This document shows, in pieces, positions 24,606 through 33,002 of a DNA stretch of 64,000 nt. Both the position numbers and the translations under genes were made by a program. The notes below the pieces were generated by a model that was not told the origin of the DNA, made no database searches, and saw only the letters and a list, made by a program, of their open reading frames with translations. The DNA comes from Pseudomonadota bacterium (GTDB lineage Bacteria; Pseudomonadota; Alphaproteobacteria; Azospirillales; Azospirillaceae): the NCBI GenBank assembly GCA_023423695.1, contig JAFAFA010000004.1, positions 1 through 64,000 of the forward strand, written 5' to 3'. Position 1 is the first letter of the stretch; the number at the start of each line of letters is the position of its first letter.

Positions 24606-26645
24606 TCAAGCCGCCCCGTCCATCGGCACCAGCCCGGCGACGATGCGGCGGAACTGACCGGCAAAGCGCTCGCGGTCGGCGTCAAGCAGGGTGAACGTGA
24701 CATGCAGCCGGCCGCTGCCGGTCCCGCCACCGACGCTGCCGTCGATGGCCCGTACCGTGGCGGGCACCGGCTCCAACCCCGGCAACGCGACGCTCAGCAC
24801 CGTCCCCTGCGCCAGACCTGTCCAGCACTCCTGCGGCATCCCACTGATCTGCGCGCCGCCTTCGGAAGCGTTGTCGACCGTCACCGCAACCTCCCGTCCG
24901 CCGATGGTCAGCCGGCCCGGCCGGTTCAGCGGATAGCGCGGGGCGGCGCGGCGGTTCACCTCCGGCGTGGCGGTGCGGATCGCCTCAATCAGGACGCGGC
25001 GCAGCTGATCGATGCTGGAGGCCACGCGGGTCGACAGGGCATTGACCTCGCTGGCGCGTTCGCCGGTCGCCGTCGCCTCCTGCGAAACGGCGGCGATGCG
25101 GGTCGCCACCTCCTGCGCCGCGTTGGAGGTCTGGGCGACGTTGCGGGCGATCTCGCCGGTTGCCACCTCCTGCTCCTCGATGGCGGCGGCGACGGTGGCG
25201 GACACCGACTCCACCCCGCGCACCCGGTCGGCGATGGCGCGCACCGCGCCGACAGCCTCCGCGGTGGTGGCCTGGATGGCGGCGATCTGGCTTTCGATCT
25301 CGTCGGTCGCCCGCGCGGTCTGACCGGCCAGTTGCTTCACCTCGCTGGCGACCACCGCGAAGCCCTTGCCGGCTTCCCCCGCCCGCGCCGCTTCGATGGT
25401 GGCGTTCAGAGCCAGCAGGTTCGTCTGGCCGGCGACGTCGTTGATCAGGTCGGTCACCTCGCCGATGCGGGTCACGGCCTCGGCAAGGCGCTGGATGGTT
25501 TCCTCCGCCCGGACCGAGGCGCCGACCGCTTCGCCTGTCATGGCTGTGGCGGTGCCGATCTGGGCCGCGATCTCGCGGATCGAGGCGCTGAGCTGCTCCG
25601 ACGCCGCCGCCACGGTCTGGGCGTTCGGCAGCGCCTGGGTCGCGGCGGCGGCGACGTTCTGGCTGTTGTCGCTGACCGCGCGGGCCGATTCGGCCATGCG
25701 GGTGGCGTTGCCGGCCATCTGGCCGGTCTGGCTGGCGACCGCATCGACGGCATTGGACGCCTCGGTCTCCACCGTCTCCGCCATGCGCAGCAAGGCGGCC
25801 TGCTTCTCCCGTTCGGATCGTTCGCGCTCTTCCTCGCGCAGCCGGCGCAGCCGCTCGGCCTCCTCGGCATTCTCCTTGAAGACGCGCAGGGCACCGGCCA
25901 TCGCACCGATCTCGTCGCCGCGATCCGCGCCGGGGATGGCGGCGGTGAGGTCGCCCTGGGCCAGACGGCGCATGGCTGCGGTCAGTTCGGCGACCGGCCG
26001 CACCACCCGGCGCCGGATGCCCAGCACGCCCAGCACCACCACCGCCAGCACCAGGGCGGAGACGCCCCAGACCGCGCTCAGGAACAGGTTTTCCCGGTCG
26101 TCGGCATAGACCTCCGTTTCGCTGTTGTAGCGGGTGGTGTCCGCGACGATCCGGTCGACGACGGCGCGGTGGGCCGCATAGGCCTCGGCGATGACCGCGT
26201 AGGAGGCACGGGCCGCGGCCTCGTCCTTGCGGGTCAGGGCCGGCAGGAACTTCGTTTCCACCTCGGTCCAGAACCGCATCACCGGCGCATGCGAGGTCCC
26301 GGTCAGCTGGTCAACCAGCGCCGGTTCGAACCTTTCCTTCAGCCAATACTCATGCCGGTCGTCGTAGTCCTTGCGCAGCTGCGCCAGACGCGCCCGCCGC
26401 CGCTCAACCGACGCCGGGTCGTTCATCGCCAGCGTGGCTTCCAGATAGGCCTCGATCACATATTCCGGCGGCGGCAGGATGTCGGCGATCAAATCCTTGC
26501 CCAGCACGATGCGCTGGTAGATCGGGCCGCCCACCTTCAGCTCGCGGATCGCCAGCGCGCCCGTCAGAACGACCGCCAGGAAGCCGAGCGTGACCACCAC
26601 GCCGAACAGGTTGGTGAGCGCGGCGATCCTGAGGTTCTTCAGCAT
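24606..26645 (-). CDS. Methyl-accepting chemotaxis protein with C-terminal PilZ domain
   Basis: The 679-residue receptor has TM1 about 10-32, a periplasmic four-helix-like sensor (about 33-190), TM2 about 192-215, HAMP, the MCP hairpin with tip AGQTNLLALNATIEAARAG, and a C-terminal PilZ domain from about 565. The PilZ motif is complete: RAAPR (RxxxR) and NASEGG (NxSxxG), so c-di-GMP binding is expected. Azospirillum Tlp1, an energy-taxis receptor, has the same layout. The ATG at 26645 follows AGGGGG. An alternative upstream ATG at 26663 is less likely. Confidence 0.94.
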   Translation of the reverse strand: MLKNLRIAALTNLFGVVVTLGFLAVVLTGALAIRELKVGGPIYQRIVLGKDLIADILPPPEYVIEAYLEATLAMNDPASVERRRARLAQLRKDYDDRHEYWLKERFEPALVDQLTGTSHAPVMRFWTEVETKFLPALTRKDEAAARASYAVIAEAYAAHRAVVDRIVADTTRYNSETEVYADDRENLFLSAVWGVSALVLAVVVLGVLGIRRRVVRPVAELTAAMRRLAQGDLTAAIPGADRGDEIGAMAGALRVFKENAEEAERLRRLREEERERSEREKQAALLRMAETVETEASNAVDAVASQTGQMAGNATRMAESARAVSDNSQNVAAAATQALPNAQTVAAASEQLSASIREIAAQIGTATAMTGEAVGASVRAEETIQRLAEAVTRIGEVTDLINDVAGQTNLLALNATIEAARAGEAGKGFAVVASEVKQLAGQTARATDEIESQIAAIQATTAEAVGAVRAIADRVRGVESVSATVAAAIEEQEVATGEIARNVAQTSNAAQEVATRIAAVSQEATATGERASEVNALSTRVASSIDQLRRVLIEAIRTATPEVNRRAAPRYPLNRPGRLTIGGREVAVTVDNASEGGAQISGMPQECWTGLAQGTVLSVALPGLEPVPATVRAIDGSVGGGTGSGRLHVTFTLLDADRERFAGQFRRIVAGLVPMDGAA

Positions 26646-26821
26646 GATGCGCCCCCTGCGCAAAGACGACGGCAGAGGGTTGCTTCTCAGATCGAACTAT
26701 TCATGACAAGCAAAAAACTTGCTCGATTATCAGGCCAAATAGAAATGATGTTTCGTTATGCGCTCTGCATACGGAATGTGCAGTGTCTGCGCAATGACCG
26801 ACCGAAGTATCGGCAACGGAA

Positions 26822-27010
26822 TCAAGTGAGGACCAAGGTACCGATCCAGCCGACGAGGGCGAGTATCACCAACATGACCAGAAGGGCCACGATCACCGCA
26901 TTGCTGCGCCGAATCGAACGGCAGCGCGGGCAGCCCTCCTCGGTGGCGGGATAGGGATGATTGCAGCGGTCGCAGCGGACGGTGTGTTCGGTTGCGGTCT
27001 GGTCCGTCAT
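26822..27010 (-). CDS. Zinc-ribbon membrane miniprotein (paralogue 2)
   Basis: The 62-residue protein from ATG 27010 (MTDQTATEHTVRCDRC) has the same plan as the protein at 24274: C-x2-C-x10-C-x2-C, then RSIRR, then one transmembrane helix (AVIVALLVMLVILALVGWIG). It lies 176 bp upstream of the PilZ-tailed chemoreceptor on the same strand. The shared CRSxRR junction indicates duplication. No function is known for either copy. Confidence 0.72.
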   Translation of the reverse strand: MTDQTATEHTVRCDRCNHPYPATEEGCPRCRSIRRSNAVIVALLVMLVILALVGWIGTLVLT

Positions 27011-27145
27011 CGGCGGGTTCCATGGTGTCGAAGCCTGTGAGGCCGCATGGATAGCACGGCCGACGGTGCACCGCAGCGGTGAACACGTGCCCATGGGCGC
27101 CGTTACCGACAGGACGGAATGTCGCAGAATCCGGCTGGGCGGCCG

Positions 27146-28600
27146 TCAGTCAGCGGCAGAGGACTCCACCGGCGGCACGCGCAGTTCCGTCGCCTGCAGA
27201 CGGCGCGGGCTGTGGTCCAGAGGTTCCAGCAGCGGCATATCCGATCCCTCCGGCGCGGCGTGCAGGTCGCGGAATCGGCGCGCGCTGACCAGCACCCGCG
27301 ATTCCAGCGTGCCGACCGCGCTGTTGTAGCAGCCGACGGCCTTGTCCAACTGCCCGCCCAGCTTTTCCATATGGCCGCCCAGGTCGGACAGGCGCTTGTA
27401 CAGCTCCGCCCCCAGCGCGCTGATCTCGCGGGCATTGTCGGCCAGCCGCTCCTGCCGCCAGCCATAGGCGACGGCGCGCAGCAGCGCGATCAGCGTGGTC
27501 GGGGTGGCCAGGATGACGCGATGGTCGATGCCGGCCTCGATCAGCGCCGGATCCTGCTCCAGCGCCGCGGAGAAGAAATTCTCGCCGGGCAGGAACAGCA
27601 CGACGAATTCCGGGCTGTCGTCGAACTGGTCCCAATAGCCCTTGGTGCCCAGTTGCTTCATATGCTCGCGGACATGACGGGCATGGCGGACCATGCCGTC
27701 GCGCCGCGCCGCGTCCTCCGCCGCCTGGACGCCGTCCAGATAGCCCTCCAGCGGCGTCTTGGCATCGACCACAATGGTCTTGCCGCCGGGCAACGTGACG
27801 ATCAGGTCGGGGCGCAGCCGGCCGCTGTCGACCGACACCTGCTCCACGAAGTCGCAATGGTCGAGCATCCCCGCCATCTCGCAGACCCGGCGCAGCTGGA
27901 TTTCGCCCCAACGCCCGCGCGCCGCCGGGGTGCGCAGCGCCCGGACGAGGTTCCCGGTCTCCGCCCGCAGCTGGCTCTGGGTCTCGACCAGCGACAGCAC
28001 CTGCTGCTTCAGCCCCTCATAGGCGCCGGCGCGGCTGCTTTCCAGGTCGCGGATCTGGCGGTCCATCGCCTCCAGCGACTGGCGCACCGGATCGACGATG
28101 GCTGCGATGGCGGTCTGGCGCTTGTCCAGGTCGCCCTTCGCCTGCTCCTGGAAGCCGGCCAGCGTCTCCCGCGCCAGATCGAGGAAGCTGCGGTTGTTCT
28201 GGTGCAGCGCCTCCGCCGACAGGGCCTTGAAGCTGTCGGCCAGCGCCGCCTGGGCGCGCTCCAGCAGGGCCATCTTCTCCGCCGCCGCCGTCCGTTCGGC
28301 GTCCAGCCGGGTGGACAGCTGGGCATGGCGTTCGCGGGCGTCGGCGACCTCGCCATGCAGGCGGGCGATCTGGTGGTCGCGCGCCTCGATCTCCTCGCGC
28401 AAATCGTCCTCGGTCCGCTCGGCAAGGTCGAGGCGGGTGGCGAACTCCGCATGCAGGGCGGCTGCCGCGGCCTCAGCCCGGCCGGCGGCGGCGCGCAGCA
28501 CCGCCCAGGCGATGGCGGTGCCCAGCAGCAGACCGGCCGCCAGCCCAATCGCAAGGGACATCCCGTCCACCACCATCCCGTTCACCACGAACTGCGTCAC
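27146..28600 (-). CDS. rmuC: DNA recombination protein RmuC
   Basis: RmuC-family proteins limit recombination at inverted repeats and carry a nuclease-like fold; the biochemical role is not settled. The 484 residues show an N-terminal membrane helix (GLAAGLLLGTAIAWAVL), a long coiled coil (about 40-180), and the RmuC domain with RGRWGEIQLRRVCEMAGM, VDAKTPLEGY and FLPGENFFSAAL. The GTG at 28600 is preferred because GGGAG lies five bases upstream; ATGs at 28576 and 28561 are alternatives. It is divergent from the Nudix gene. Confidence 0.92.
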   Translation of the reverse strand: MTQFVVNGMVVDGMSLAIGLAAGLLLGTAIAWAVLRAAAGRAEAAAAALHAEFATRLDLAERTEDDLREEIEARDHQIARLHGEVADARERHAQLSTRLDAERTAAAEKMALLERAQAALADSFKALSAEALHQNNRSFLDLARETLAGFQEQAKGDLDKRQTAIAAIVDPVRQSLEAMDRQIRDLESSRAGAYEGLKQQVLSLVETQSQLRAETGNLVRALRTPAARGRWGEIQLRRVCEMAGMLDHCDFVEQVSVDSGRLRPDLIVTLPGGKTIVVDAKTPLEGYLDGVQAAEDAARRDGMVRHARHVREHMKQLGTKGYWDQFDDSPEFVVLFLPGENFFSAALEQDPALIEAGIDHRVILATPTTLIALLRAVAYGWRQERLADNAREISALGAELYKRLSDLGGHMEKLGGQLDKAVGCYNSAVGTLESRVLVSARRFRDLHAAPEGSDMPLLEPLDHSPRRLQATELRVPPVESSAAD

Positions 28601-28759
28601 ACCTGCTCCCCCACCCCTGCCCCACACCTGAAACGGGCACAGCCTATCGGAACGAAACACGAATTGGAACAGGGCGCGAACAGACGGAGTGCCGCGGCAT
28701 TGCCCAGCTGCCGCTTTCCCCGCTTGCCCAAGCGAGGCCGCGGCGCCATATCGGAAGCC

Positions 28760-29365
28760 ATGCCAGACGACAAGACTCCCGACAGCAAATCCCCCGGTGG
28801 CGAGCCCGATTGCGGCCCCGGCTGCGGCGGCCCCCGAGTCCGCGCCATTCCCCCCGGCGAGGACCGCGAGCGGCTGATTTGCCCGGATTGCGGCTACATC
28901 GCCTATCAGAACCCGCTGATCGTCGTCGGCGCGGTGGCGACCTGGGAGGATGGCCGCATCCTGCTGTGCCGCCGCGCCATCGAACCGCGCAAGGGCTTCT
29001 GGACCCTGCCCGCCGGCTTCATGGAAGAGCGCGAGAGCACCCGCGAGGGCGCGGCCCGCGAAGCCTGGGAGGAGGCGCGCGCCCGCATCGACATCGACCA
29101 TCTGCTGGCGATCTACGACATCCCGCGCATCAGCCAGGTGCAGATGATCTTCCGCGCCCGCCTGCTGTCGCCGGAGGTGGAGCCCGGCCCCGAAAGCCTG
29201 GAGGTCGGGCTGTTCGCCTGGGACGAGATCCCGTGGGGCGAGCTTGCCTTTCCCACCGTCGTCTGGGCCCTGCGCGAGCACCGCGACCGGCTTGGCAGCA
29301 ACGACTGCGCCCCTGCGGTCAACCCAACCCCGGACGCGCTCGCCCGCTGGGACCGGATGCTGTGA
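28760..29365 (+). CDS. Nudix hydrolase with N-terminal zinc ribbon
   Basis: The 201-residue protein has CGPGCGG near the N-terminus and a CPDCG pair, forming a possible zinc ribbon, followed by a Nudix domain (WEDGRILLCRRAIEPRKGFWTLPAGFME). The Nudix box is nearly canonical (GFMEERES then REAWEEA), but the usual final glycine is replaced. This layout resembles ADP-ribose or NADH pyrophosphatase-like enzymes. The ATG at 28760 has GGAAG just upstream. It ends 10 bp from the convergent ChaN-like gene. Confidence 0.88.
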   Translation: MPDDKTPDSKSPGGEPDCGPGCGGPRVRAIPPGEDRERLICPDCGYIAYQNPLIVVGAVATWEDGRILLCRRAIEPRKGFWTLPAGFMEERESTREGAAREAWEEARARIDIDHLLAIYDIPRISQVQMIFRARLLSPEVEPGPESLEVGLFAWDEIPWGELAFPTVVWALREHRDRLGSNDCAPAVNPTPDALARWDRML

Positions 29366-29375
29366 GGGACGCCGC

Positions 29376-30587
29376 CTAGCGTTTCTCCGCCGGGAATTTC
29401 GCCACCAGTTCCCGCTCCGCGCCGTCGCGCCGGATGGTCAGCGGCAGCCAGGTGCCGGGCGCCTGACGGCGGATGACGGCGACCAGATCGGCCGGCGCCC
29501 GCACCGGACTTCCCGCGGCGATCAGGATGCGGTCGCCGCTGCGCAGGCCGGCCGCCGCGGCCACGCTGCCGTCGCTGACCGATCCCACCGTGATGCCGTC
29601 GGGGCCCGGGTCGAGCTGCACGCCCAGCCGCGGCCGCTGCGGTTCGGCATCCTCGTGCGCCGGCCCCAGCCCGAAGACCGCATCGGCGATGCGCCCGTCC
29701 AATTCGTCGCAGTTGCGGTCGGCATCCCAGGGCAGCAGCACGGCGGCATCGGCGATGCCGAGGTCGGCCAGCTGGTGCGGGACGCCGTCGCGGTAGAGGG
29801 TATGGCCCTGCCCGAGAATGCCGACGACGGCGCGGCCGGTGGTCCGCCGGGTCTCCGCGATCTTCTCCGCCATCGCGCGGTCCCAGACACCTTGCGCGTC
29901 GATGAAGCGCCTGGCGGCATCGGTGGGGGCGGCGGCCTGCGATTCCGAGCGGTCGTGCGCCGCCAGCGTTTCGGTCAGGCGGTTGCGGTAGGTTTCCGTC
30001 GGGGCGGCGGGGGTGCCGACGCCCTCGCGCTCCGCCTCCGGGATGGCGGCCCAGCCGTTGCGGGCGGTGCGGCTGATCAGCGAGCGTTCCACGTTCAGCG
30101 CCACCACCGGCAGCCGGTGCAGGCGGGCGAATTGCAGGATCGGCAGATAGAAGGCCGGATCGAAGCCCCAGACCGTGCGCCAGTCCGTCTCCTTCAGGAA
30201 CTCGCTTTCCGTCAGTTCCCCCGCCACCCAGCGGTCGAGCACCGGCTGCAGCCGGCGCGGCAGCATCTCCATCCCGACGGCAAGGTCGGGGTTCAGCGCA
30301 TGCAGGGCGGCGAGCGTGTGGAGTTGCCAGCGGTGATGGTCGGCCTTGTCATGCTGCTCCCCCAGCAGGACGACCGGAGCCTCGGCAAGCCGGCGCAGCA
30401 GCGGCACCGGCTCCACCGCCGTCCCGGTGCCGTCGGCCCACACCCCCGGCGGCACGCAGCCGATGCGCGCGGCATCCTCCGCCCGGACGCCGGATGCGAC
30501 GGCCAGGGACAGCGCCGCGAAGACCAGCGGGACGAGGCGAAAAGGACCAGCCAAGAGAGGGGGGATGGGACGGAAGATCTGGCGCAA
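29376..30587 (-). CDS. ChaN-family protein with C-terminal PDZ domain
   Basis: The 403-residue protein has a signal peptide (LVPLVFAALSLAVASGVRA), a ChaN/haem-binding uptake domain (VVLLGEQHDKADHHRWQ, GILGQGHTLYRDGVP) and a PDZ domain from about 320 (LGVQLDPGPDGITVGSV, AAAAGLRSGDRIL). ChaN is an iron-regulated haem-binding lipoprotein in Campylobacter; this copy lacks a lipobox and is probably periplasmic. The TTG at 30587 is chosen because GGAG lies seven bases upstream and it starts the signal peptide cleanly. Ligand is unproven. Confidence 0.85.
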   Translation of the reverse strand: MRQIFRPIPPLLAGPFRLVPLVFAALSLAVASGVRAEDAARIGCVPPGVWADGTGTAVEPVPLLRRLAEAPVVLLGEQHDKADHHRWQLHTLAALHALNPDLAVGMEMLPRRLQPVLDRWVAGELTESEFLKETDWRTVWGFDPAFYLPILQFARLHRLPVVALNVERSLISRTARNGWAAIPEAEREGVGTPAAPTETYRNRLTETLAAHDRSESQAAAPTDAARRFIDAQGVWDRAMAEKIAETRRTTGRAVVGILGQGHTLYRDGVPHQLADLGIADAAVLLPWDADRNCDELDGRIADAVFGLGPAHEDAEPQRPRLGVQLDPGPDGITVGSVSDGSVAAAAGLRSGDRILIAAGSPVRAPADLVAVIRRQAPGTWLPLTIRRDGAERELVAKFPAEKR

Positions 30588-30852
30588 GGGTCGGCTCCGT
30601 CGGCGCAGGGATTGCGCCAAGGTTGGAACTGCCGAACACAAGGTCAATGGCGAACGCCACCGATTGCGTCGTTCCGCCGCGCCGGAGGACCTCGGCGGAT
30701 GACAGGCGGTGCATAGGCGGGTAGGATCGGCGCCGGCGGTGGACATACGGCGGATGAAGGCCTTCCGCGCCCGCATCCGTACCCCCGAGGCCAGTCCCAG
30801 GGCGTCCGCTCTCCCCGCCCGACCGCAATCATTCGTGAAGCGCACCGCCGCC

Positions 30853-31590
30853 ATGCCGCACCGCAAGACCGTCATTCTCACCGGCGCCAGCCGGGGTATC
30901 GGACACGCCACCGTCACCCGGTTCAGCAATGAAGGCTGGCGCGTCATCTCCTGCTCGCGGGAGGATGTGCCGGAGCATTGCCGGCGCGATCCCAACTGGA
31001 CCCACCACATCCCGGCCGACCTGTCCGACCCCGCCAGCCGCGCCGCCTTCGTGGAGGAGGCGAACAAGGCGCTGGACGGCGCCCCCCTGCATGCCCTGAT
31101 CAACAATGCCGGCATCTCGCCCAAGACCCCGATCAAGGAGCGGCTGGGCTGCCTGAACGGCTCCATCGAGGGCTGGCATCGGGTGTTCGAGCTGAACTTC
31201 TTCGCGGCGCTGGTGCTGGCGCGCGGCTTCGCCGCTCCGCTGTCGAAGGCGAAGGGGGCGATCGTCAACGTCACCTCCATCGCCGGCCATTCGGTGCACC
31301 CCTTCGCCGGCTCCGCCTATTCCACCTCCAAGGCGGCGCTGTCCGGCCTGACCCGCGAGATGGCGGTGGAGTTCGCCGAGATCGGCGTCCGCGTCAACGC
31401 CGTCGCTCCCGGGGAGATCGAAACGGCGATGACCGGTCCCGAATACGACGTGCTGATCCCGCGCATCCCGCTGAAGCGCATGGGCACGCCGGAGGATGTC
31501 GCCGCGGTGATCTTCTATCTCTGCGGCCCGGATTCGGCCTATGTGACGGGGACGGAGACCTTCATCACGGGCGGGCAGCATCTGTTCTGA
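30853..31590 (+). CDS. Short-chain dehydrogenase/reductase
   Basis: The 245-residue classical SDR has the cofactor motif TGASRGIGHA, NNAG, and the catalytic Ser142, Tyr156 and Lys160 (SIAG...YSTSK). The C-terminus (VTGTETFITGGQHLF) is typical of tetrameric SDRs. It uses NAD(P)H on an unknown substrate. The start at 30853 gives the expected N-terminus MPHRKTVILTG. It is divergent from the ChaN-like gene and ends 22 bp before a palindromic repeat element. Confidence 0.9.
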   Translation: MPHRKTVILTGASRGIGHATVTRFSNEGWRVISCSREDVPEHCRRDPNWTHHIPADLSDPASRAAFVEEANKALDGAPLHALINNAGISPKTPIKERLGCLNGSIEGWHRVFELNFFAALVLARGFAAPLSKAKGAIVNVTSIAGHSVHPFAGSAYSTSKAALSGLTREMAVEFAEIGVRVNAVAPGEIETAMTGPEYDVLIPRIPLKRMGTPEDVAAVIFYLCGPDSAYVTGTETFITGGQHLF

Positions 31591-31612
31591 GGGGGTGTGG
31601 AGAGGCCAAGTG

Positions 31613-31782
31613 AGACCCCCACCCAACCTCCCCCGCTCTCAGCGGACCTACGGTCCGCCTGCCGCGTCAGCACAAAGCAAAGCTTTGTGCGAGAGTTGGG
31701 CGGGGGAGGGACTGCCGCTGCCTTCCCGATCAAGCACTTATCCCCTCCCCCGCCCAGCGGGGGAGGGTTAGGGTGGGGGTCT
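31613..31782. repeat. Palindromic intergenic repeat, copy A (expanded)
   Basis: Outer arms AGACCCCCACCC (31613-31624) and GGGTGGGGGTCT (31771-31782) are perfect inverted repeats. An inner hairpin has arms CCTCCCCCGC (31744-31753) and GCGGGGGAGG (31757-31766). The other inner hairpin (31627-31709) has the same arms, but its loop is expanded with two further perfect palindromes (GCGGACC/GGTCCGC 31642-31658; GCACAAAGC/GCTTTGTGC 31670-31690). Relative to copies B and C the central spacer is in reverse orientation. It lies between convergent genes. Confidence 0.85.
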
Positions 31783-31790
31783 AGCTCCCC

Positions 31791-32954
31791 CTACTTCCCC
31801 GCCCGCCAGGCAATCAGCCGCCGCGCCGCCTCGGCGATGGTCGCCTCCGACCCGGCGAAGCTGAAGCGCAGGAAGCGCCGGCCACGGGCGGTGTCGAAAT
31901 CGATGCCGGGGGTGCAGGCGATGCCCGTTTTCTCCAAAATCTGCTTCGCCAGCGCCTCGCTGTCGTCGGTCATGTCGGACACGTCGGCATAGATGTAGAA
32001 GGCGCCGTCGGCCGGAGCCATCTTGGTGAAGCCGGCCTTCGGCAATTCCTCCAGCAGCAGCGCGCGGTTGCGGGCGTAGCGGGCGACATGGCCGTCCAGC
32101 TCCTCCGTGCAGTCGAAGGCGGCGACCGCCGACACCTGGCTCAGCGTGGGCGCCGAAATGAACAGGTTCTGCGCCAGACATTCGACCGAACGCGCCAGAT
32201 CGTCCGGCACGATCATCCAGCCCAGCCGCCAGCCGGTCATCGAGAAGTACTTGGAGAAGCTGTTGACCACCAGCGCCTGATCGTTCACCTCGGCCGCGGT
32301 GACCGCATCGGTGCCATAGGTCAGGCCGTGGTAGATCTCGTCCGACACCATGCGCACGCCGTTGGCGCGGCACCAGTCGGACAGAGCGGTCAGCTCCTCC
32401 CGGCTCAGCATCGTGCCGGTCGGGTTGGCCGGGCTGGCGACGATCAGCCCCTGCACCGGCTCGTCCAGAGCCTCCAGCAGCTCGACCGTCGGCTGGAAAC
32501 GGTGCTCCGGTCCGGTCGGCAGCTCCACCGGGATGACGCCGGCGGCGGTCAGGGTGTGGCGGTAGGCCGGGTAGCTGGGCGACGCCATCGCCACGCGGTC
32601 GCCCGGATCGAAGGCGGCGAGGAAGCCCAGCTGGAAGGCGCCCGACGACCCGGTGGTGACGACCACTCGCCGCTCCGGCACATCGACTCCGTACCGATCC
32701 TTGTACCATTTGGCGATGGCCGCGCGCAGCGGCGGGATGCCCAGAGCCCCGGTGTAGCCCAGCGGATCGCTTCCGACGACGGCGGTGGCAGCGGCCTGCA
32801 CCACGCCCTTCGGCGCACCGCTGGAGGGCTGCCCCACCTCCATATGCAGGACCTCCAGCCCGGCGGCCTCGCGCTCCGCCGCGGCGTGCATCACTTCCAT
32901 CACGAAGAAGGGCGGAATGGCGCCCCGCTTGGAAACCTTGGGCTGCTTGCTCAT
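31791..32954 (-). CDS. PLP-dependent class I/II aminotransferase
   Basis: The 387-residue enzyme belongs to the aspartate-aminotransferase fold. It has GYTGALGIPPLR, the ASPANPTGTM loop, SDEIYHGLTY, and the PLP lysine Lys235 in NSFSKYFSMTGWRLGW. It resembles alphaproteobacterial aromatic or aspartate-type aminotransferases; the exact donor is not clear. The start at 32954 is preceded by a GGACG sequence. It is convergent with the SDR across a repeat element. Confidence 0.92.
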   Translation of the reverse strand: MSKQPKVSKRGAIPPFFVMEVMHAAAEREAAGLEVLHMEVGQPSSGAPKGVVQAAATAVVGSDPLGYTGALGIPPLRAAIAKWYKDRYGVDVPERRVVVTTGSSGAFQLGFLAAFDPGDRVAMASPSYPAYRHTLTAAGVIPVELPTGPEHRFQPTVELLEALDEPVQGLIVASPANPTGTMLSREELTALSDWCRANGVRMVSDEIYHGLTYGTDAVTAAEVNDQALVVNSFSKYFSMTGWRLGWMIVPDDLARSVECLAQNLFISAPTLSQVSAVAAFDCTEELDGHVARYARNRALLLEELPKAGFTKMAPADGAFYIYADVSDMTDDSEALAKQILEKTGIACTPGIDFDTARGRRFLRFSFAGSEATIAEAARRLIAWRAGK

Positions 32955-33002
32955 GATCGTCCGTCTCTAACTCTCTTTTTCGGGCGGGCCGTTTTTCGCG
33001 GT

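Noticed and set aside
26700..26730. Short inverted repeat AGCAA/TTGCT near an A-run as a terminator of the zinc-ribbon gene
   Set aside because: The stem is only five A/T-rich pairs and no good T-tract follows the hairpin.
31613..31782. Regular palindromes that could suggest a CRISPR array
   Set aside because: Only two hairpin units per site, no unit-length spacers and no cas genes; better explained as an intergenic repeat.
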